A stretch of DNA of 64,000 nucleotides, from positions 40,135-104,134 of the forward strand of contig JASANC010001619.1 in NCBI GenBank assembly GCA_030248135.1, in the 5' to 3' direction. This document shows, one piece after another, positions 22,801 through 39,763 of this stretch (position 1 is its first letter; every line of letters starts with the position of its first letter). The position numbers were made by a program, and so were the translations under genes. This stretch comes from Theristus sp. LFF4_11. Taxonomy: Eukaryota > Nematoda > Chromadorea > Monhysterida > Xyalidae. The notes under the pieces are model-generated. The model was not told the origin of the DNA, did no database searches, and saw nothing but the letters and a program-made list of their open reading frames with translations.

Positions 22801-25800
22801 AATTGCACTCAAGAATTTGTATCTGGCGCGCCGATCATATTGTTTCTAGAGCTAAACAGTAAGCCAAGTTCAAAAGCAGCCTATTTGCGACAAATTCGAC
22901 ACTTCGACTATAAAATGAATTTTCGAATGAATTCTCGCTCAACCAACCAAATGAAACGAATTAGTATGTTCTAAATCAAAAACGTAAAAATTCAAATGCC
23001 ACCTTACCCGACAGTCTACTGGCCGATAGCGACGGGTTCGACGACAGGAAACTCGAGATGTCGTCGTAGTTCTTCTGCTGATTGTGATTGGTATTTCGCG
23101 CTCCGAAGCTCACCAGTTCGTGTTTCTCATTGTCGAAAGGCATCGACAGACTTCGATTGTCCGCTGTACTGAAGCTATTCCGACGACTCGAACGCTCGAT
23201 CGCAGTTTTTGTTCGCTCGCGAGAATTCGTCCGGCGACTTTCGTCTTCGGCATCTGATTGCACCGACGTTTTCGGTTCGATCTCGATTTTCGGCACCGAC
23301 ACCGGCGATGGAAGTTGCGGATGCTGGTTTAGGGCGCGGAGGTCTGCAAAAGCGAGAGAGAGATCGATTGGTAAATTTAGTAACGGCTGAATTTTGGTTC
23401 TCAAAAACGTCACAAAGCACATCCAAGGCACAAGGCATGAAGAACCAATTTATTGCCAAACCAGATCAAATTCACCATATGAGTAAAGAAATTCGAGAAA
23501 ACGAAAACACAATTTCAAGGAGTGGTTAAATTACATTGAATAACCAATCAACGTACAGATAGCGCGAACCAATCAGCAATCAGCAGCAACAAAAGCGAAG
23601 CAACCAACCAGTGTTGCACGCCAACGTTCCATCTTTGTTTATTGACGAATCACGATGATTTTGCTCAGCGGTTGCTGGTTTTGGCGCTGGACTGAAGTGA
23701 AATGACACACAGATCAGCGCGAATACGCGGGGCATTATGTGGAAATGAAAGTGTGTAGTTATTGTGTGAAAACAAACAATTGCGCTTTCAAAAAATAACA
23801 AAAATCCCACAGTGGTTTTACACTTTTTTCCATTGTGAGTCACTGAAAACCAATTTTCACAACGCAAGTGGCATGTCATGCAGAACATTGGAAAGCGGCT
23901 TGTTTCGCATTATGAAAGATGAACTGCATCCGGAGTTTGACGTGTGTAAAAATAATGTGCCAAACGATTACCTAACAGATGACAGTAATGAGAATAAGAC
24001 TGATTGTGAGTCAGATTGGTCGACTGGAAGTTATTATGGTGCACTCAACCGGCTGAACGGTCTCATTTGAGTTTATTGTGTTGTGTTCATTGGTTGAACA
24101 AAATGCGACTCAAAGCCAACCAATCAGTGAGTCATATGTGTGAGTTGTTGCAGATAACAGAAGCAGATGTTTGACTGACTGTAAAATTGTCAACCAAAAT
24201 CTGTTCATCTCTCACCTTCCGTGCAGAAAACCTTAAGAATCAGCCTCGCCCACACGTTTTCATAATTTTTATGCAGTAAGATATTTTTTATTGTAAAAAA
24301 GTATCCAACCGGTTTTTTTTAATTTTCAAGTTAACAATCCAACCAAACACCATCGTTCCCCTTGTTCACCTGGTGCAGCCGCGTTGCGTTTGTTGTTGTT
24401 GTTGTTGTTGTTGTTGCATTCGGCTCGATTGCTGACGACGAGCTCGTGCGTCCTGCCACGCTTGCATCTTTCGAATGTAGTCCGGCGTCAGTGAGTTCTG
24501 CATTTGCGCGATCACATCGGCCGTTTTGTCGCGATTGTTTTGCTGCTTCTGCGGAGTCGCCTTTGACGACGTCGTCGGGTGCTGCTGGATTTTCGTGTCT
24601 GAAAAGCAATTTGCTCCATTTTCCCATTTCTGAGACCTGCTTGCTTTCGCATCAAAACAAGGTCCAGAGAATCAACGTTTCTATCGCTCTGTCAGTTTTG
24701 TTTGACAGCAAAAAATGCATGTTTTTTGCGTCACAAAGTAGAAAAACGCGGTTACACATTTCAACGGGAAACGGAAAATCTCAGTTTCACTGCAAAAAAT
24801 AGCTATTTGTCCAATGACAAACTGAAATTTAAAAAAACGCACAAGTGATTTCGGGCAGCTCGATGATCTTATACGGGCGTCCCGTGTCGGAGGAAGCCAT
24901 CGAATCGGACTCTGATATTTTGCGTTTCCGTTTCTTGACGAACGCCCGGCGCACGGACGCAGCAACCGAGTGACTCTGTGGGGCCACTTCGACGTCCGGA
25001 CTGACCGGATCAGGCAGTTGAGAGCCTGGAGACGAGAAAAAACAAGTGAATCATAAACCCAAACTGGCACCCTCGTGGCCTGGTGCTAGCGCGTTAGATT
25101 AGATGTTTGTGCGTTCGAGAGATTGAGCACCGCCGAGGGATGTATAGGCACTTAATGACAGAAAAAACTAGATCGGCACCCTACTCGACGGCGTTCTGTA
25201 CGCTTTTCTGGGTTAGCCTTGGTTAAAAACATCGCCTAAAATCCTCAACAACAACAACAACATATGTGATTCAGTGACTGATAGCGTCTGGGTGTGTGAC
25301 TTAAAAATGTTTTTGTGAACTATGAACGATCATCAAAAATACGAAATACGTTCCTCCATCAGCACACACGACAAGCCTATTCAAAACTCAGCCAATCAGC
25401 TTACTGCCCACAAACAAGCAATTTTTTCCCGAACCATCGATCGTGTGACTCCGTCGCTCTGCGTATTCGGAGCGACTCATCGACGCCGTCAGCCGCTTCT
25501 TGAAGCCGCCCAATCGTTCCAGTAAACTTGGCGATTGCACGCGGCGCGTCGGTGAGCTCGGCGTTTGTGACACCGTGGTGGTCGTGTCGGTCGGCGATTG
25601 GTTCTCGGGTGACTGTTGCTCGATGCTGATTGCCTGCTGATGGTTTGTGTCGTGTTGCTGTTGTTGCTGCTGGTTGCGACGAATCAGCGAGCGGCGCGTT
25701 CTGCCCGCGCTGCCGCCGCCGCCGTGCGGTTGGTCATGGTTGCACGTTGGCAGTGAGACCTGCGCAGAAAGAAACTGCAGAGAATATTTTTTGAAAGACA

Positions 25801-28800
25801 GTACAGTCTGTTTGAGAGAACGTGTAAGCCAGGGAAGAGATGACGAGTATCATCTGCAAAAACGAGCCGGTGCGCGTGTTCCTTTCTCCTTTTCTCTCGG
25901 CCTAAATATTACAACCCCCTCATATCCTTTCAGAAAAAAAAATTATATTCTTATTCAAATCAAAAGGCATCAATTCTCTGGACACAATCGGTTCGTCAAC
26001 CAATCAACCCACACCGAATTCAAGTAAACCAATCAGCAGCCTAGCAGCACCGAAAGAAACCAAGTAACACTTCATAGCGATATCGCAAAAATCGGGTTTT
26101 TATGATTTGCAGACTAGCAAAAATATCGGGGACGATTGTGGACAGGTCGTTTTCTGCGAGAACGATTCTGAGACTCATCGAACGATTCGGTGCGCCCCAC
26201 AGAAAGACAACAAAAAAGAAAAGTACATATTCAGTTCATTCAACTAAAAAAAAATTTCCTTTCTAACACCCCGCAATTTCACCTCAGTGAACACTTGATC
26301 CGACTGCTCCGAGTCGCTGTCCTTCGCCTTCGACACGCCCAACTTCGAGTGGCCTCCTGTCGTCGTGTTCATGTAATTGCGAGCATTATTCGCATTGTTT
26401 ATGGCGGTATTTTGGTTTCGCGGCGAAAATCCGTACTTCGGCACGCGATTCGCGAAACGCGGCGACGGCTGTGCGGAACTGGCCGATGAGACGTCAGCTG
26501 AACAAGTGCTCGCCATCATGCGCTCGCTTGGAGGCTGTGCAGAGAGAGATGATTGATGCGGATGTGCTTATTGGACTGGATGATGGATGTAGCCAATCAG
26601 CATGCCAAGAATGCGTTCAATAATGAATTAGCTTAGCTTAAACGTTGGAAGACTATACCGTGCATCCTGTTTTGATATGCAGCAGAATTATAAACACACG
26701 CACAAGCGCACGCGAACGCGAACACAATTTGAGTCGACGTACACATAACTCCTAATTTTACTCGAAATTATTTTTCTGTTGCATTATTCGGCTATAAAAT
26801 GCTAAAAATACCGAATACTGGCTGCACAAAAACCAAGAAAAACACTGGCGTCATCCTTAATTCACCGCTACGCGTACGCGTTTCCCCTACAGTCGAACTT
26901 TAAAATAAAGGGAATCAGCTGATTGGTTGGTGATCGTGATGAATGCATTATGTGCAAATCAAAATCCGCCTCATTACAACAATGTCTGGACAGAAAACAT
27001 ACATCACGTGACCACCAACCAATCAGCTGATTCCCTATAATTTAGAGTTGGACTGCAGTGAATCTCATCAATGCCAATCATTCGCTTCCCTGCGAATCCC
27101 CCCATCGCATCATCCTAAAGACGCACGCACCCGTCTAAAATCGGTCGGCGTCGTCGGCGGCGGCGGCGTTGCGAGCGACTCCTGCGCTCCGTCCCTGATC
27201 TCGAGGCTGGCGCTCGTCCGCGGCACCTCCAGTCGACTCGGCGTACATTTCGGCGTCGGGATCTTGGTCGTCTTCAGCATGACGTTCTGCGCGGAGGATG
27301 CGCTGGAAAAGCGAATTGATTGAAGAATTTAAAAAGGAAAAAACCTGTGTTTCTGATCTTGCGACTCGAATCTGATTCGCGGTTGTGCGCCGATTCAAAA
27401 CTGCCAACGTGGACTCTGTCATTTACAGGAACAATTATGAACTGGTGTGCATAAACATGAAGATACTTTGCTATCCGACAGCGCGAGAAATTCAGTCGCA
27501 CAATGAAAAAAGATCATACACAAATATCGAGCACGCTGATTGGTCGGAAAGAAAATGGGTGGACTAATCAGCACGCCAGGCTCGTGCATTTATGTAACAA
27601 CAACAGTCAGATGACGACGTTTGTTGGATTTTTTGAAGACGACCAAAAAAGTCCAATGCAAACTTTTGAAAAATCTGAAAATTTGCAGATTTCTGTTTTC
27701 TTCGTCAAAGAGACGCAAACACAGACGTTTGACAAAGCATTCGAATAGAAATTATCGTGGCACAAACCGATTCAGTGAAGATTAATAGTGGTCATTGTAA
27801 AGAGTGTGAATAAATGCGGCAGATTTAGGCAGAACCTGCGCGAGAAAAAAAACGACAGTAAATGCGTGTCGCAAAGATAAATTCCAATCGTTTTTGAAAA
27901 CACACAACGAAAGGAAAGGCTTAGGTGCCGTGCCGGGGTTTACCTCGCCGGCGCGAGTGTTTCTGAATTGACGTAAAGGTTTGGCGCAAAAAACGTTGGT
28001 AAACTTCAGTTCGGTAAGCTTTTTTGAAAGATAAAACACACTGACACAGAGACAGACACAGTGATGCCGCACTGATGCGTTAGTGGAAACAAAAACGCGC
28101 ATATTTCTGAGAACAATGCGTAATAATCGTAAATTTTGACAGACGAAATTGCATTTTTTCAAGAAAGCACAGAAACTGAGTGAAACACCTCGCCCAAAAA
28201 TATTGGCAGCCTTTGAATGACATGACACGACCTAAAGCCGAGTCAGCGATTTATGGCAGAAACATAAACAAATGAGAAATCCTGCTGTAAAATTGTCAAT
28301 TTTTTAAAGTTTACAATCGCATGATTATGCCACAGTAGTTTACAACAAAAACGCACCTTTTGCAACTATTTTACGAATGTCGCAAAATCAGCAGACAATT
28401 ATTCACTCGGGAAATCGCGTGATTTTTGAAACCGTCAGGGAAAAAACGCAAACAGCAGCTGAAAAGTGAGTTTTTCTAAACGACAGGGAGCAACCACCCT
28501 TTTCTTGGCGCAAACAAAGAGCGCACTGAGAAGGCAAGTGTCATTATTCAATTGAAACTGCGTCGTTTTTTAAACTGTTAGTTATTCCTTATCCTTCATC
28601 ACAACCGGGGGATGGGAGGGAACGTACATCAAAATCATACAAAGATTTGGAAATTTTACAAAGCAAAGCGAATGAGAAAATGATAGCGCGATGAAGTAAA
28701 TTTCAAAGAAGAACCACAAAAAAACTACAAAGAACACAAAATGCAACAAAAAAAACGCTCGTTTGAGACGAGACATTGAAACACTAAAGACAGTTTATTT

Positions 28801-31800
28801 CAAAAAGCCCAACGTTCTCGTCAGCTGACCAAGCAGTGTTGCTCTGTTGAACATAACTGCCTATTAGCCATTTCTGTTTTTGTTTTGAAAATTGTCCCCT
28901 TGTTTGTCCTAAACAGCGATAAACAAAGAAACTGAAACTGAAACTGAAACCAAACAGTTCGGCGGGGAGGGGGTGGGGGCGCAATAGGGCAAAAAAAAAC
29001 AAAAAAGACAATATTCGAACAACTTCAGTGCTCTACCTAGGGGACAGTTGCTTGTTGTGGGTGTGCGCCTGAACAACATTCACCGCCAACAGTGACGTTG
29101 TTGCGGACGGCTGGTTCTTTTGTTGTTTCTCATCGACGAGACTCTTCAGCTCATTTGTCAAGTTCGCCCGTTCTGACTGCAGTTCGCCGTTGTTGTCGCT
29201 CTGCTGTTTTCCGGCACTCTTCTCGTGCGGCGATGCGTCTTTATCACCGCTGTCACCGTTTGTTATTAATAATTTCGTCTCGACATTTTTGTTCTTGTTG
29301 AAATTGAACGTCGTCGTCGTCGTCGTCGTCGTCGCGACTGAGTGATGTTTCGCTGTTGTCGGCTGGCGTAAACTTGCACCACGCCGTATCTGCTGGTGGT
29401 TATTGGCGGTGGTGGTGGTGGTTTTGTTGTTTTTCATCAGCTCCGTTTTTGTCTCTAAATGCCCGCCAAGTTTATTCAGGCCCGCCGTGACACTGCAACT
29501 GCGCGACGGCGTCTTTGATGAAGTGACCGGTTTGGCGTCGGTCACGTTGTCGGGTACTGTTGTACTTGGTGTGCTCGTCTCTCGTTGGCCGTTGTTTGCT
29601 AAAAAAAAACGATTTCTAGACAATTTGAGGTTGTGAAGTGCCTCTGAGTGCTGTTGTTTTATTCGACCTGTTTGTTGCGAGTTTCAGGCGGTTGCACAAA
29701 GGACAAACAAACTATGCAACAATGCGCAAATTAAACAAAAACATATCTGAAGCTTCTTCATCTTTGTTTTCTCTTGAATCCCCTCGTCACCCTCGTGGCC
29801 TGGTGGTAGTGCGTTAGACTACAGTCTGCGCGCTCGGGGATCGAGCCCCGCCGAGGGGTGAATAGGCGATTACTGAGAGAGAAAACTCAATGGGCGCCCT
29901 ACTGAATGGCGTTCAGTACGCTTCTCTGGGTTAGCCCCGGCTAAAAACATCGCCTAAAAATCCCAACAACAAAAACAACTCTTGAATCCCGCAAAACCCC
30001 CGCGACCGACCATTGCGCCCGCCGGCGGCCGGCTCCGGCGGCGGCCTCAACGACTCAGTCGCATTCGTGTCGCTGTCGTCCTGTGTCGTGGCCGTCGTCG
30101 TCACGAGAATCGCCGCTGCCGAATTCTTGCGATAGGCGCCGTGAATCGGCGAAACGGCGCCGCCTGCAACTGCAAGCTCATTCAGCCCATCGAAACCGGT
30201 TGCCACCGACGACGATCCGGCATTCACGATCGACTGCGAGTTCGCCTTCGGATCGCTCGGCGCGTCGGCGGCATGCTGCGAGCGACACGAGCACGAAGCC
30301 CGCAGGAGGTCGTTCTTGAGCTGCTCGATCTTGCGCATCTCGGCGAGACACGCGACCTGCTTGCGGAGGTGGCGGTTCTCGCGGCGCAAATGCACGACGT
30401 AGTTCATCAGGTGGCAGAACGAACCTGTATGGTGGTGGTTGGTGGGAGTGCTCGAATTTGGACAACTCAGACGAGAGTTATGGTTGTTGGATCACAAACT
30501 GACGGGTATCTTTTTGAGAGATGGTTAAAATTCAGTGGATCACATTGCATCTTTAGTTTGAGTACGGCATGGGAATGTTTTTGAATCCAGCAATGTTCAT
30601 ATCAAACTCGAGCAATCAGCGAACTGATACTGCAAATTTCAAACCAAACTTCATTACATCACAATTCCTTCATGGAAAAATTATGCAATGACGTGGATTT
30701 TTTCAATATTCATGATGAAACAATTGTGCGATTTCTGCTGTAAATTCATGAGTGCAACGCACCCTCGTGCTTCATTCACCCACCAAGCAGATCCGTATGC
30801 GGTGATATGCATTCGCCAGTCAACGAAGCGAGCAACTGTTGTTTTCGTTGTTGGTGACGCGCGAGACGACGCGAAATGCGACTTCGGCTCATGTCGACAT
30901 CGCCACCGGCCGCTGCTGCAGCAGCCGCTGACGAACACTGAGCCATGTCAAAGTCATCGGCCATACTCCACGTGACGGCTGCCTGCAAATATCAGAAATC
31001 GCACTGAAATCTGTGCTTTCGTCATTTTTCAGCACAATAAATAAAATGGCACACAATTGCGGGAATATTTTTGCACATTGATTGGCTGCCTCTGAATTGC
31101 CAGTTTGGCAGTTGACGTTTGAAGTAATCAACCTGGCACGACGCTCAGCTGCGTCGAGCTCTTGTGCAATGGAAACAATCAGCTATTCCAATGCAAAAGT
31201 AGCCAATCAGCAAATTGCACATTTTGAGCACGAGCACGATCGTTACATTTCTGGCATGTTTATATGTTGCATCGCGAAATAAGACCGCTCATTCCGAGCA
31301 AAACTGATTGGTGAGTTTTCAAAATACAGATTTGATAGCATCAAAGAAGAAGAAAACAAGGTGAACAACCAAACAAATGACAGACAGGAGTGCGTTTCGA
31401 TTTTTAAAAGCTGTGTGGTTAAGCGCATCAGCGCAGCTAAAACATACCCAAAACATAATTATTTTTGCTTGATAAATCTCAAAATACAGAGTTGAAACCT
31501 CAAAGAAGAAAAAAAGTGAAAACTTTGTACGGACCGCCGACGTGGCGACACTGTCCGGTGACGTGATCGACTTGCGAATCTGGTCCATCTCTGACAAAAA
31601 TTCATCTTCCTCTTCGTAGTATCTGGAAAAATCTCGTTTAATCACTTTTGTCTTGTTGAAAAAAGATTTGACTAAAAAATCATTGTTCCTGGGTGAAACG
31701 GTTTGGGCAGTTCTGTTCTGCCAAGTGTCCGTCACACTGACTAGTAAGGCAGCAGCAGGAACCGCGTTATGCATCTGTATCTAGCGAAACCGCAAACAGC

Positions 31801-32061
31801 GAACTTTATGCACTGAAGTTGAATCTTTGAATATGTTAATCAAGTCCTAACTGATTAAAAAATGAGTACTGCTAGCTAATCTAAAAGCAACAAAACTTTT
31901 CTTTTTTGCACAAACTTTTGCAACAACTGCTGCTCCGTGACACTCGGAGGCCGGCTCTGTCCGGTCCTACTGTGGCCGGGTGCATCTTGACCGAGCGACT
32001 GTAAACTTGAGTTCGACAACTTGCGCGCCCACTTGTGCAGTTTCTGGCCGCTCTTCTTCAT
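16881..32061 (-). CDS. large low-complexity/coiled-coil protein, about 22 exons, unidentified
   Basis: Exons chain in phase over most of 15 kb. Firm ones are 32061-31916, 31622-31535, 30982-30784 and 21715-21604. Others lie at about 30424-30010, 29598-29035, 27314-27138, 26541-26288, 25758-25431, 25032-24848, 24598-24370, 23343-23012, 22663-22476, 22151-21981, 21435-21351, 21071-20905, 20158-19785, 19471-19275, 18748-18610, 18225-18105, 17799-17503 and 17233-16881. The product is about 1700 residues. It has a basic N-terminus (MKKSGQKLHKWARKL), a first coiled coil (LRRENRHLRKQVACLAEMRK), long Ser/Thr/Asn-rich tracts, blocks RPYKIIELPEI and LTPDYIRKMQAW, then helical exons (LLSQVVTLQEKNGALFRQLM, GLLYDLEARLRELDDELRRV). 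A Gln/Pro-rich region and a basic tail (WIARLTHHSKLTKK) end it. No enzyme domain is seen; a cytoskeletal or junction scaffold is a guess. The joins near 30000/29600, 24370/23343 and 20905 are uncertain. Confidence 0.72.
17637..17675. repeat. CAA/CAG trinucleotide tract coding poly-Gln
   Basis: A run of CAA/CAG codons on the minus strand lies in a late exon of the large gene and encodes 11 consecutive glutamines followed by TQQT. A second CAA run at about 24386-24415 encodes nine glutamines in another exon of the same gene. Both are likely length-variable. Confidence 0.8.
25070..25260 (+). mobile_element. tRNA-derived SINE, copy 1
   Basis: A tRNA-like head starts ACCCTCGTGGCCTGGTGCTA, which fits a pol III A box, and continues to a degenerate B box (AGAGATTGAGCACC). 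A body follows with the shared block CTGGGTTAGCC and ATCGCCTAAA, and then a (CAA)n-type tail. It is about 75-80 percent similar to the copy at 29790 by eye and more degraded in the B box. It lies in an intron of the large minus-strand gene, antisense to it. Target duplications are not obvious. Confidence 0.85.
26889..27056. mobile_element. palindromic MITE (CCAATCAGCTGATT family), copy 1
   Basis: The left arm starts ACAGTCGAACTTTAAAATAA and runs into GGGAATCAGCTGATTGGTTGG. The right arm is its reverse complement and ends TTTAGAGTTGGACTGCA. The unit is about 168 bp with arms of roughly 55-60 bp, and CACGTGA lies just inside the right arm. It is related to the elements at 35629, 36285 and 8054. 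It has no coding capacity and lies in an intron of the large gene. Confidence 0.85.
29790..29978 (+). mobile_element. tRNA-derived SINE, copy 2
   Basis: This is the better preserved copy. The A box region is TGGCCTGGTGGTAGTGCG and the B box region GGGATCGAGCCCCGCC, spaced as in a tRNA gene. The same body as copy 1 follows (TTCTCTGGGTTAGCCCCGGC, ATCGCCTAAAA), with a CAACAAAAACAA tail. Flanking direct repeats CTCTTGAATCCC are found at 29771-29782 and 29979-29990, a 12 bp duplication typical of LINE-driven insertion; six to seven extra bases separate the left one from the head. It is inserted a few bases from an exon edge of the large minus-strand gene. Confidence 0.9.
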
Positions 32062-35000
32062 GTTTCTTGGAAATTCCGCATTCTTGAAAAACCGAAATGC
32101 TTAAAAACCATGAAAATCCAAATAGGATGGACAAACAAATAGCGTCTGAGATGAAACAGCACACACAATGAGCCAACGCTTGCTCAGACGCCCAGAGAGA
32201 GGTAAACAATGAATGACGGATTGAATGAAAAGTCAATTGCGGTTCCGTTCAGAAAGAATCGGAAATGTTCTTCTTTGTAAGTTGCCTGCCATTGCCATAC
32301 AAAACTACTGAATCTACAACCGCGAATGTTCCTTCCACCGCACACAAACGTCGATCTTTCACAAATCTGTCAGCTGACCAATAAACAATAAACATTGTAA
32401 AAAGCGCCAACACACCGAGGAGTCAACAAGCCATAAAAAGTTTCTGACAGAGCTACATGGCAAACAGTTTTCGCAGTTTTGTCTGGTCTACAAAAAACGT
32501 TGATCAGCTAAAACGGGTGATCCGAAAACAACATTGCAATAAAAACCCATATTTTCAGTGGCAAAGGCGGAGAGGAAAACGCAGATTATTGTTAGTAAGA
32601 CTGTGAACATAAAGCAAGAGGTAAGGCGGTTTTCTGAGAGGTGGTAGAATATAGGCACTTTTTCTGATACAGCCAGGCAGAGCCAAAAAGCGGCAGAAAC
32701 AAAAAAAAACGCTAGACTTCTTTTGGCCGCAGCTGCACCGCGTTTCTAACAGAACAACAGGAAAAACATAAAACACCAAAACAATATTTGCTATGAATCG
32801 TAAAACGGTTGTGCTTTTGCACCGCAATAACAAGTATAAGCTTCAGATATACGGCACAATCCCATTCAACACTTTCAGCTTTATACGGGTGCAGAATGCA
32901 GATTACTTATTGGTGTTCCGTTTTGAAGAAAAACGCTCGTTTTTCGGGAAGGAACTCTCTGAAATGTGAAACCTGAACGACATGATGAACTGACAGAGGT
33001 CGGAAAAGTTCAAAGTGCAATGCGCTCTCTTAACAAAATGACAACCAAAGATCATCACGGCTCAAAAAGGTGTATTGTCTATGGTCTTTCACCGGTTATC
33101 CGTTTGAGAAAGCAGCATCGAATTAACACAAAGTGGTCGGTGATTTTCGCTGATTTTGTCTGCCTGGCGGGATTGTCAAAAACATGCGGAACACGCTGAA
33201 ATAACAGACAAGAATGACAAGTTGACAATTTTTGGTAGGGTCGAAGTGAAATTTGAAGGCTAGTTTTTTTATCGAACACTTTTGGTGACGTCCTTTTGGT
33301 CTTATCCTTCTTGTAAAACCAAAAAAAGGTTGTCCTCAAGGGACCCGTCGCAAAGAACACTTTTCATCAAACTTGTATCATTTCCAAACAAATACGATTT
33401 TGCTTTTTTCAAGTATTGTCAAGAATCGAGACAGTGCACAAATTTCGTTTGAGTTTATCCAGATTTTTTTAGGTCTTCTATAAAAGGGTTCATGTCCGTT
33501 CTCACTGTTGTCACAAAATGCTCATAAGTTGAAAAATTAGTTAAACACAACTTCATAGAATTCCATGTTTTCGCGTCATTTGCATCACTGATGATTGGTT
33601 GTCAAAGTTGTCATAAGGCGTAGCCTGGCAAATCAGCAAGCCAGATTTTGTTAATAAATTCACATATCAAGAACAATGGACTTCCACACACCATTTGGTG
33701 AGCATGAAACTTGAAAAATGAAAAAATAAAGATTGGCAAATCCGTGACTTGTGGCGGTTTTCCACGAAAACTCAAGCTATTTTTTTCACACCACACCAAT
33801 ACTCCAGATTGCCATAAAAATTTGGGGTGGGGTAGGGGTAGTGGCGCCTCTCTGGCGGTCGAATTTATGACGCAGCAATTTCGGTGAAAGATTGCACGCA
33901 CCACTACAGCATCCTTTGTGAAACTGAACGAGAAAAAAAGAGGTGCCAATGATAAAAAAAGCAAATTTGATTTGCAGTGTTCTGCCACTCTGTGAAACGG
34001 CACCAACTGAACGCAAATCTGAAACGCAAATGAGACAGGAAATGTGGTAAATTGGTTTTTTGGTCAGTCGGTTTTCTTCGTAAAAAATGTAAAAGCGGTG
34101 GTTCAGTCTCGAAGTTGTCGTAAACTGGTATTCCACCAAACAAACCTCCATTTGGCTTGGTCAACGTTGATTGGTTGCTTGTGCACGCACTCACTTGTGA
34201 AGTTTTGTTGATCTTCTTTTTTCTGCAACAATCTCTTCCACGCGCACAAACGGGATGCAATAAAAAAATTACTACGACCGATGGAGAAATTCCACGGGCT
34301 TCCGACTAAAAACCAAATACCGCCAACTTTCAACAAACACGCAAACCGTTTTTATTCAACATGATTCAAACAACAGGAAACATTGCATGGCTGAACAAGA
34401 TTATTGAAAAACAGCAGTAAGACAAGAGAATATTTCACAATCAAAATTCACAAAACAAAGCAAGTTCCGCGCGCGCGAACATTCAAATCTCGCAAGCTGA
34501 TTGATTGGCTGCAAGACCAGCCTTCCACTGTGCTGTTACAAATACAAAAGCACAAAAGAAATTTACCAACAATTTGAAAATCGCTCAGTTAAAACTTCAC
34601 AAACGTTAAGAAAACCAGAAAAAGAGGCGAATTGACGCGAGATCAAAATGAAATCCATGCTTTTATCATTTGTTATGGTCTAGGTCTAAAGATCGGAAAA
34701 CAAAAAAAACTGCTGCAAGCTTCCTCAAACCGGGGCTTTTTATCTCCAAACTTACCTTGCGAAACACTTCAGACAAAACAAAAACAACCCGCTCAAATTG
34801 CATAACAATGTTGAGGACAAAAAGATTGAAAAAAAACGCAATCAGCGTCCAGCACACCACACAGCAGTCATAACGACATCGTCATTGAATTGAATGAGCA
34901 AAAAATGTAAAAACCCCACGTGAAACAAAATTAAATCAGCACTAAAAAACAGTTCAGGACTTCACAATCGAATGAACATCAAACACGATAAAGTCACTGG

Positions 35001-35125
35001 CTTGGTTGAGATACGAGAAAGTAAGAATAAAAAACGTCAAAACCAAAAGTTTTCAATTGAAAAGCAAACCAGAGCAGCACCCGGTTGAAATAAAAAACAA
35101 AAGAAAAAAACGACAAAAAACATTC
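32062..35125. other. intergenic between large gene and PCNA
   Basis: About 3 kb with no supported gene. The left end should hold the promoter and 5' UTR of the large minus-strand gene, and the right end the PCNA 3' UTR. Short open frames at about 33600-34260 on the minus strand have no recognisable domain. No repeats stand out. Confidence 0.45.
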
Positions 35126-38857
<3,732 letters not shown>

Positions 38858-39485
38858 TCTCGCCTCGAATTTCCGTTGTTTTTTCAACGCTTTATTTTTA
38901 TACTCGTTTTGTGTTGTCTTCAACTAACTGCCGTCGTTTCACTTTTGTCCAGTTCTTGTTTGTCGTCGTCGTCGATTTATGAATGATGGGGGATCGAATG
39001 GAACGAAGATGGAATCTAACGGAACCCGAAGTCAAGTCAACGCGCTGAAACACTTTCAGATTCTCTCAATGCTCAATCCAATCTGCAAAACCTAACAAGA
39101 GAAGAAAACAAAAACAAGCACCACAAAAAAAGCTGGTTGTTCCAGTCCAGAGCTTTCGGGATCGGGTCGGGGTCCGACTCGGGGACTCTCCGGGGGGAGG
39201 GTCGTTGATGGTGGATTTCGAGCAAAAGCGTGGCTTTTGTTCAAAATTTGACCATTTTGTGCCCGCCCGCGGCCCGCCGCTCGCTCTTCTTTTGTTGTTA
39301 TGTGTGTGTGTGTTCTTTTAGAAACGCGCGAAACGCGCGCGCGCTTTTTCAAAAGCAATGTTTCACGTGAAATGCGGGAAGTAAACAAACGTTTGGTACG
39401 TGAAAAAAGCACAAACTGGCAGTGGCAAGTCTGAACATGTTCATGGCATTGTGTGTGAAACTGAAACCAAAACGCCTCTCCTTAT
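38858..39485. other. PCNA upstream region
   Basis: No supported gene. The first 100-200 bases should carry the PCNA promoter and 5' UTR. A GC-rich patch at about 39150-39345 contains a GT run and a CGCG-rich stretch (CGCGCGAAACGCGCGCGCGC). No TATA box was recognised near the PCNA start. Confidence 0.4.
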
Positions 39486-39763
39486 TTTAGCAATTAGTTT
39501 TTCTTACGTACGCACGGAACGCACGTCGTTCTAAATGCGGGGCGCAAAACAGTCGTTTCGTTTAGCAAATTTGAAAACGGGAATTGACAAATTTTATTTT
39601 TTAGTGATCATCTCCCTTGCATTCCCTCCCCTTCCCCTACCCTCTTCCCCATTTTGCATTTTTATCACATGTGTTCTCAAGAAGCGCATGTAAAAATCTA
39701 AATTCTTTCAGTTTTGGTATATAAAAAAAAAATATAAAAAATTTTTTTTTGGATCTTTCAAAA

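Noticed and set aside
29033..29623. A terminal exon ending at 29033 as the end of the large gene
   Set aside because: The stop lies directly in a good donor (CCTAGGTAGAG), and splicing there continues in phase into the exon at 27314, so the exon is internal.
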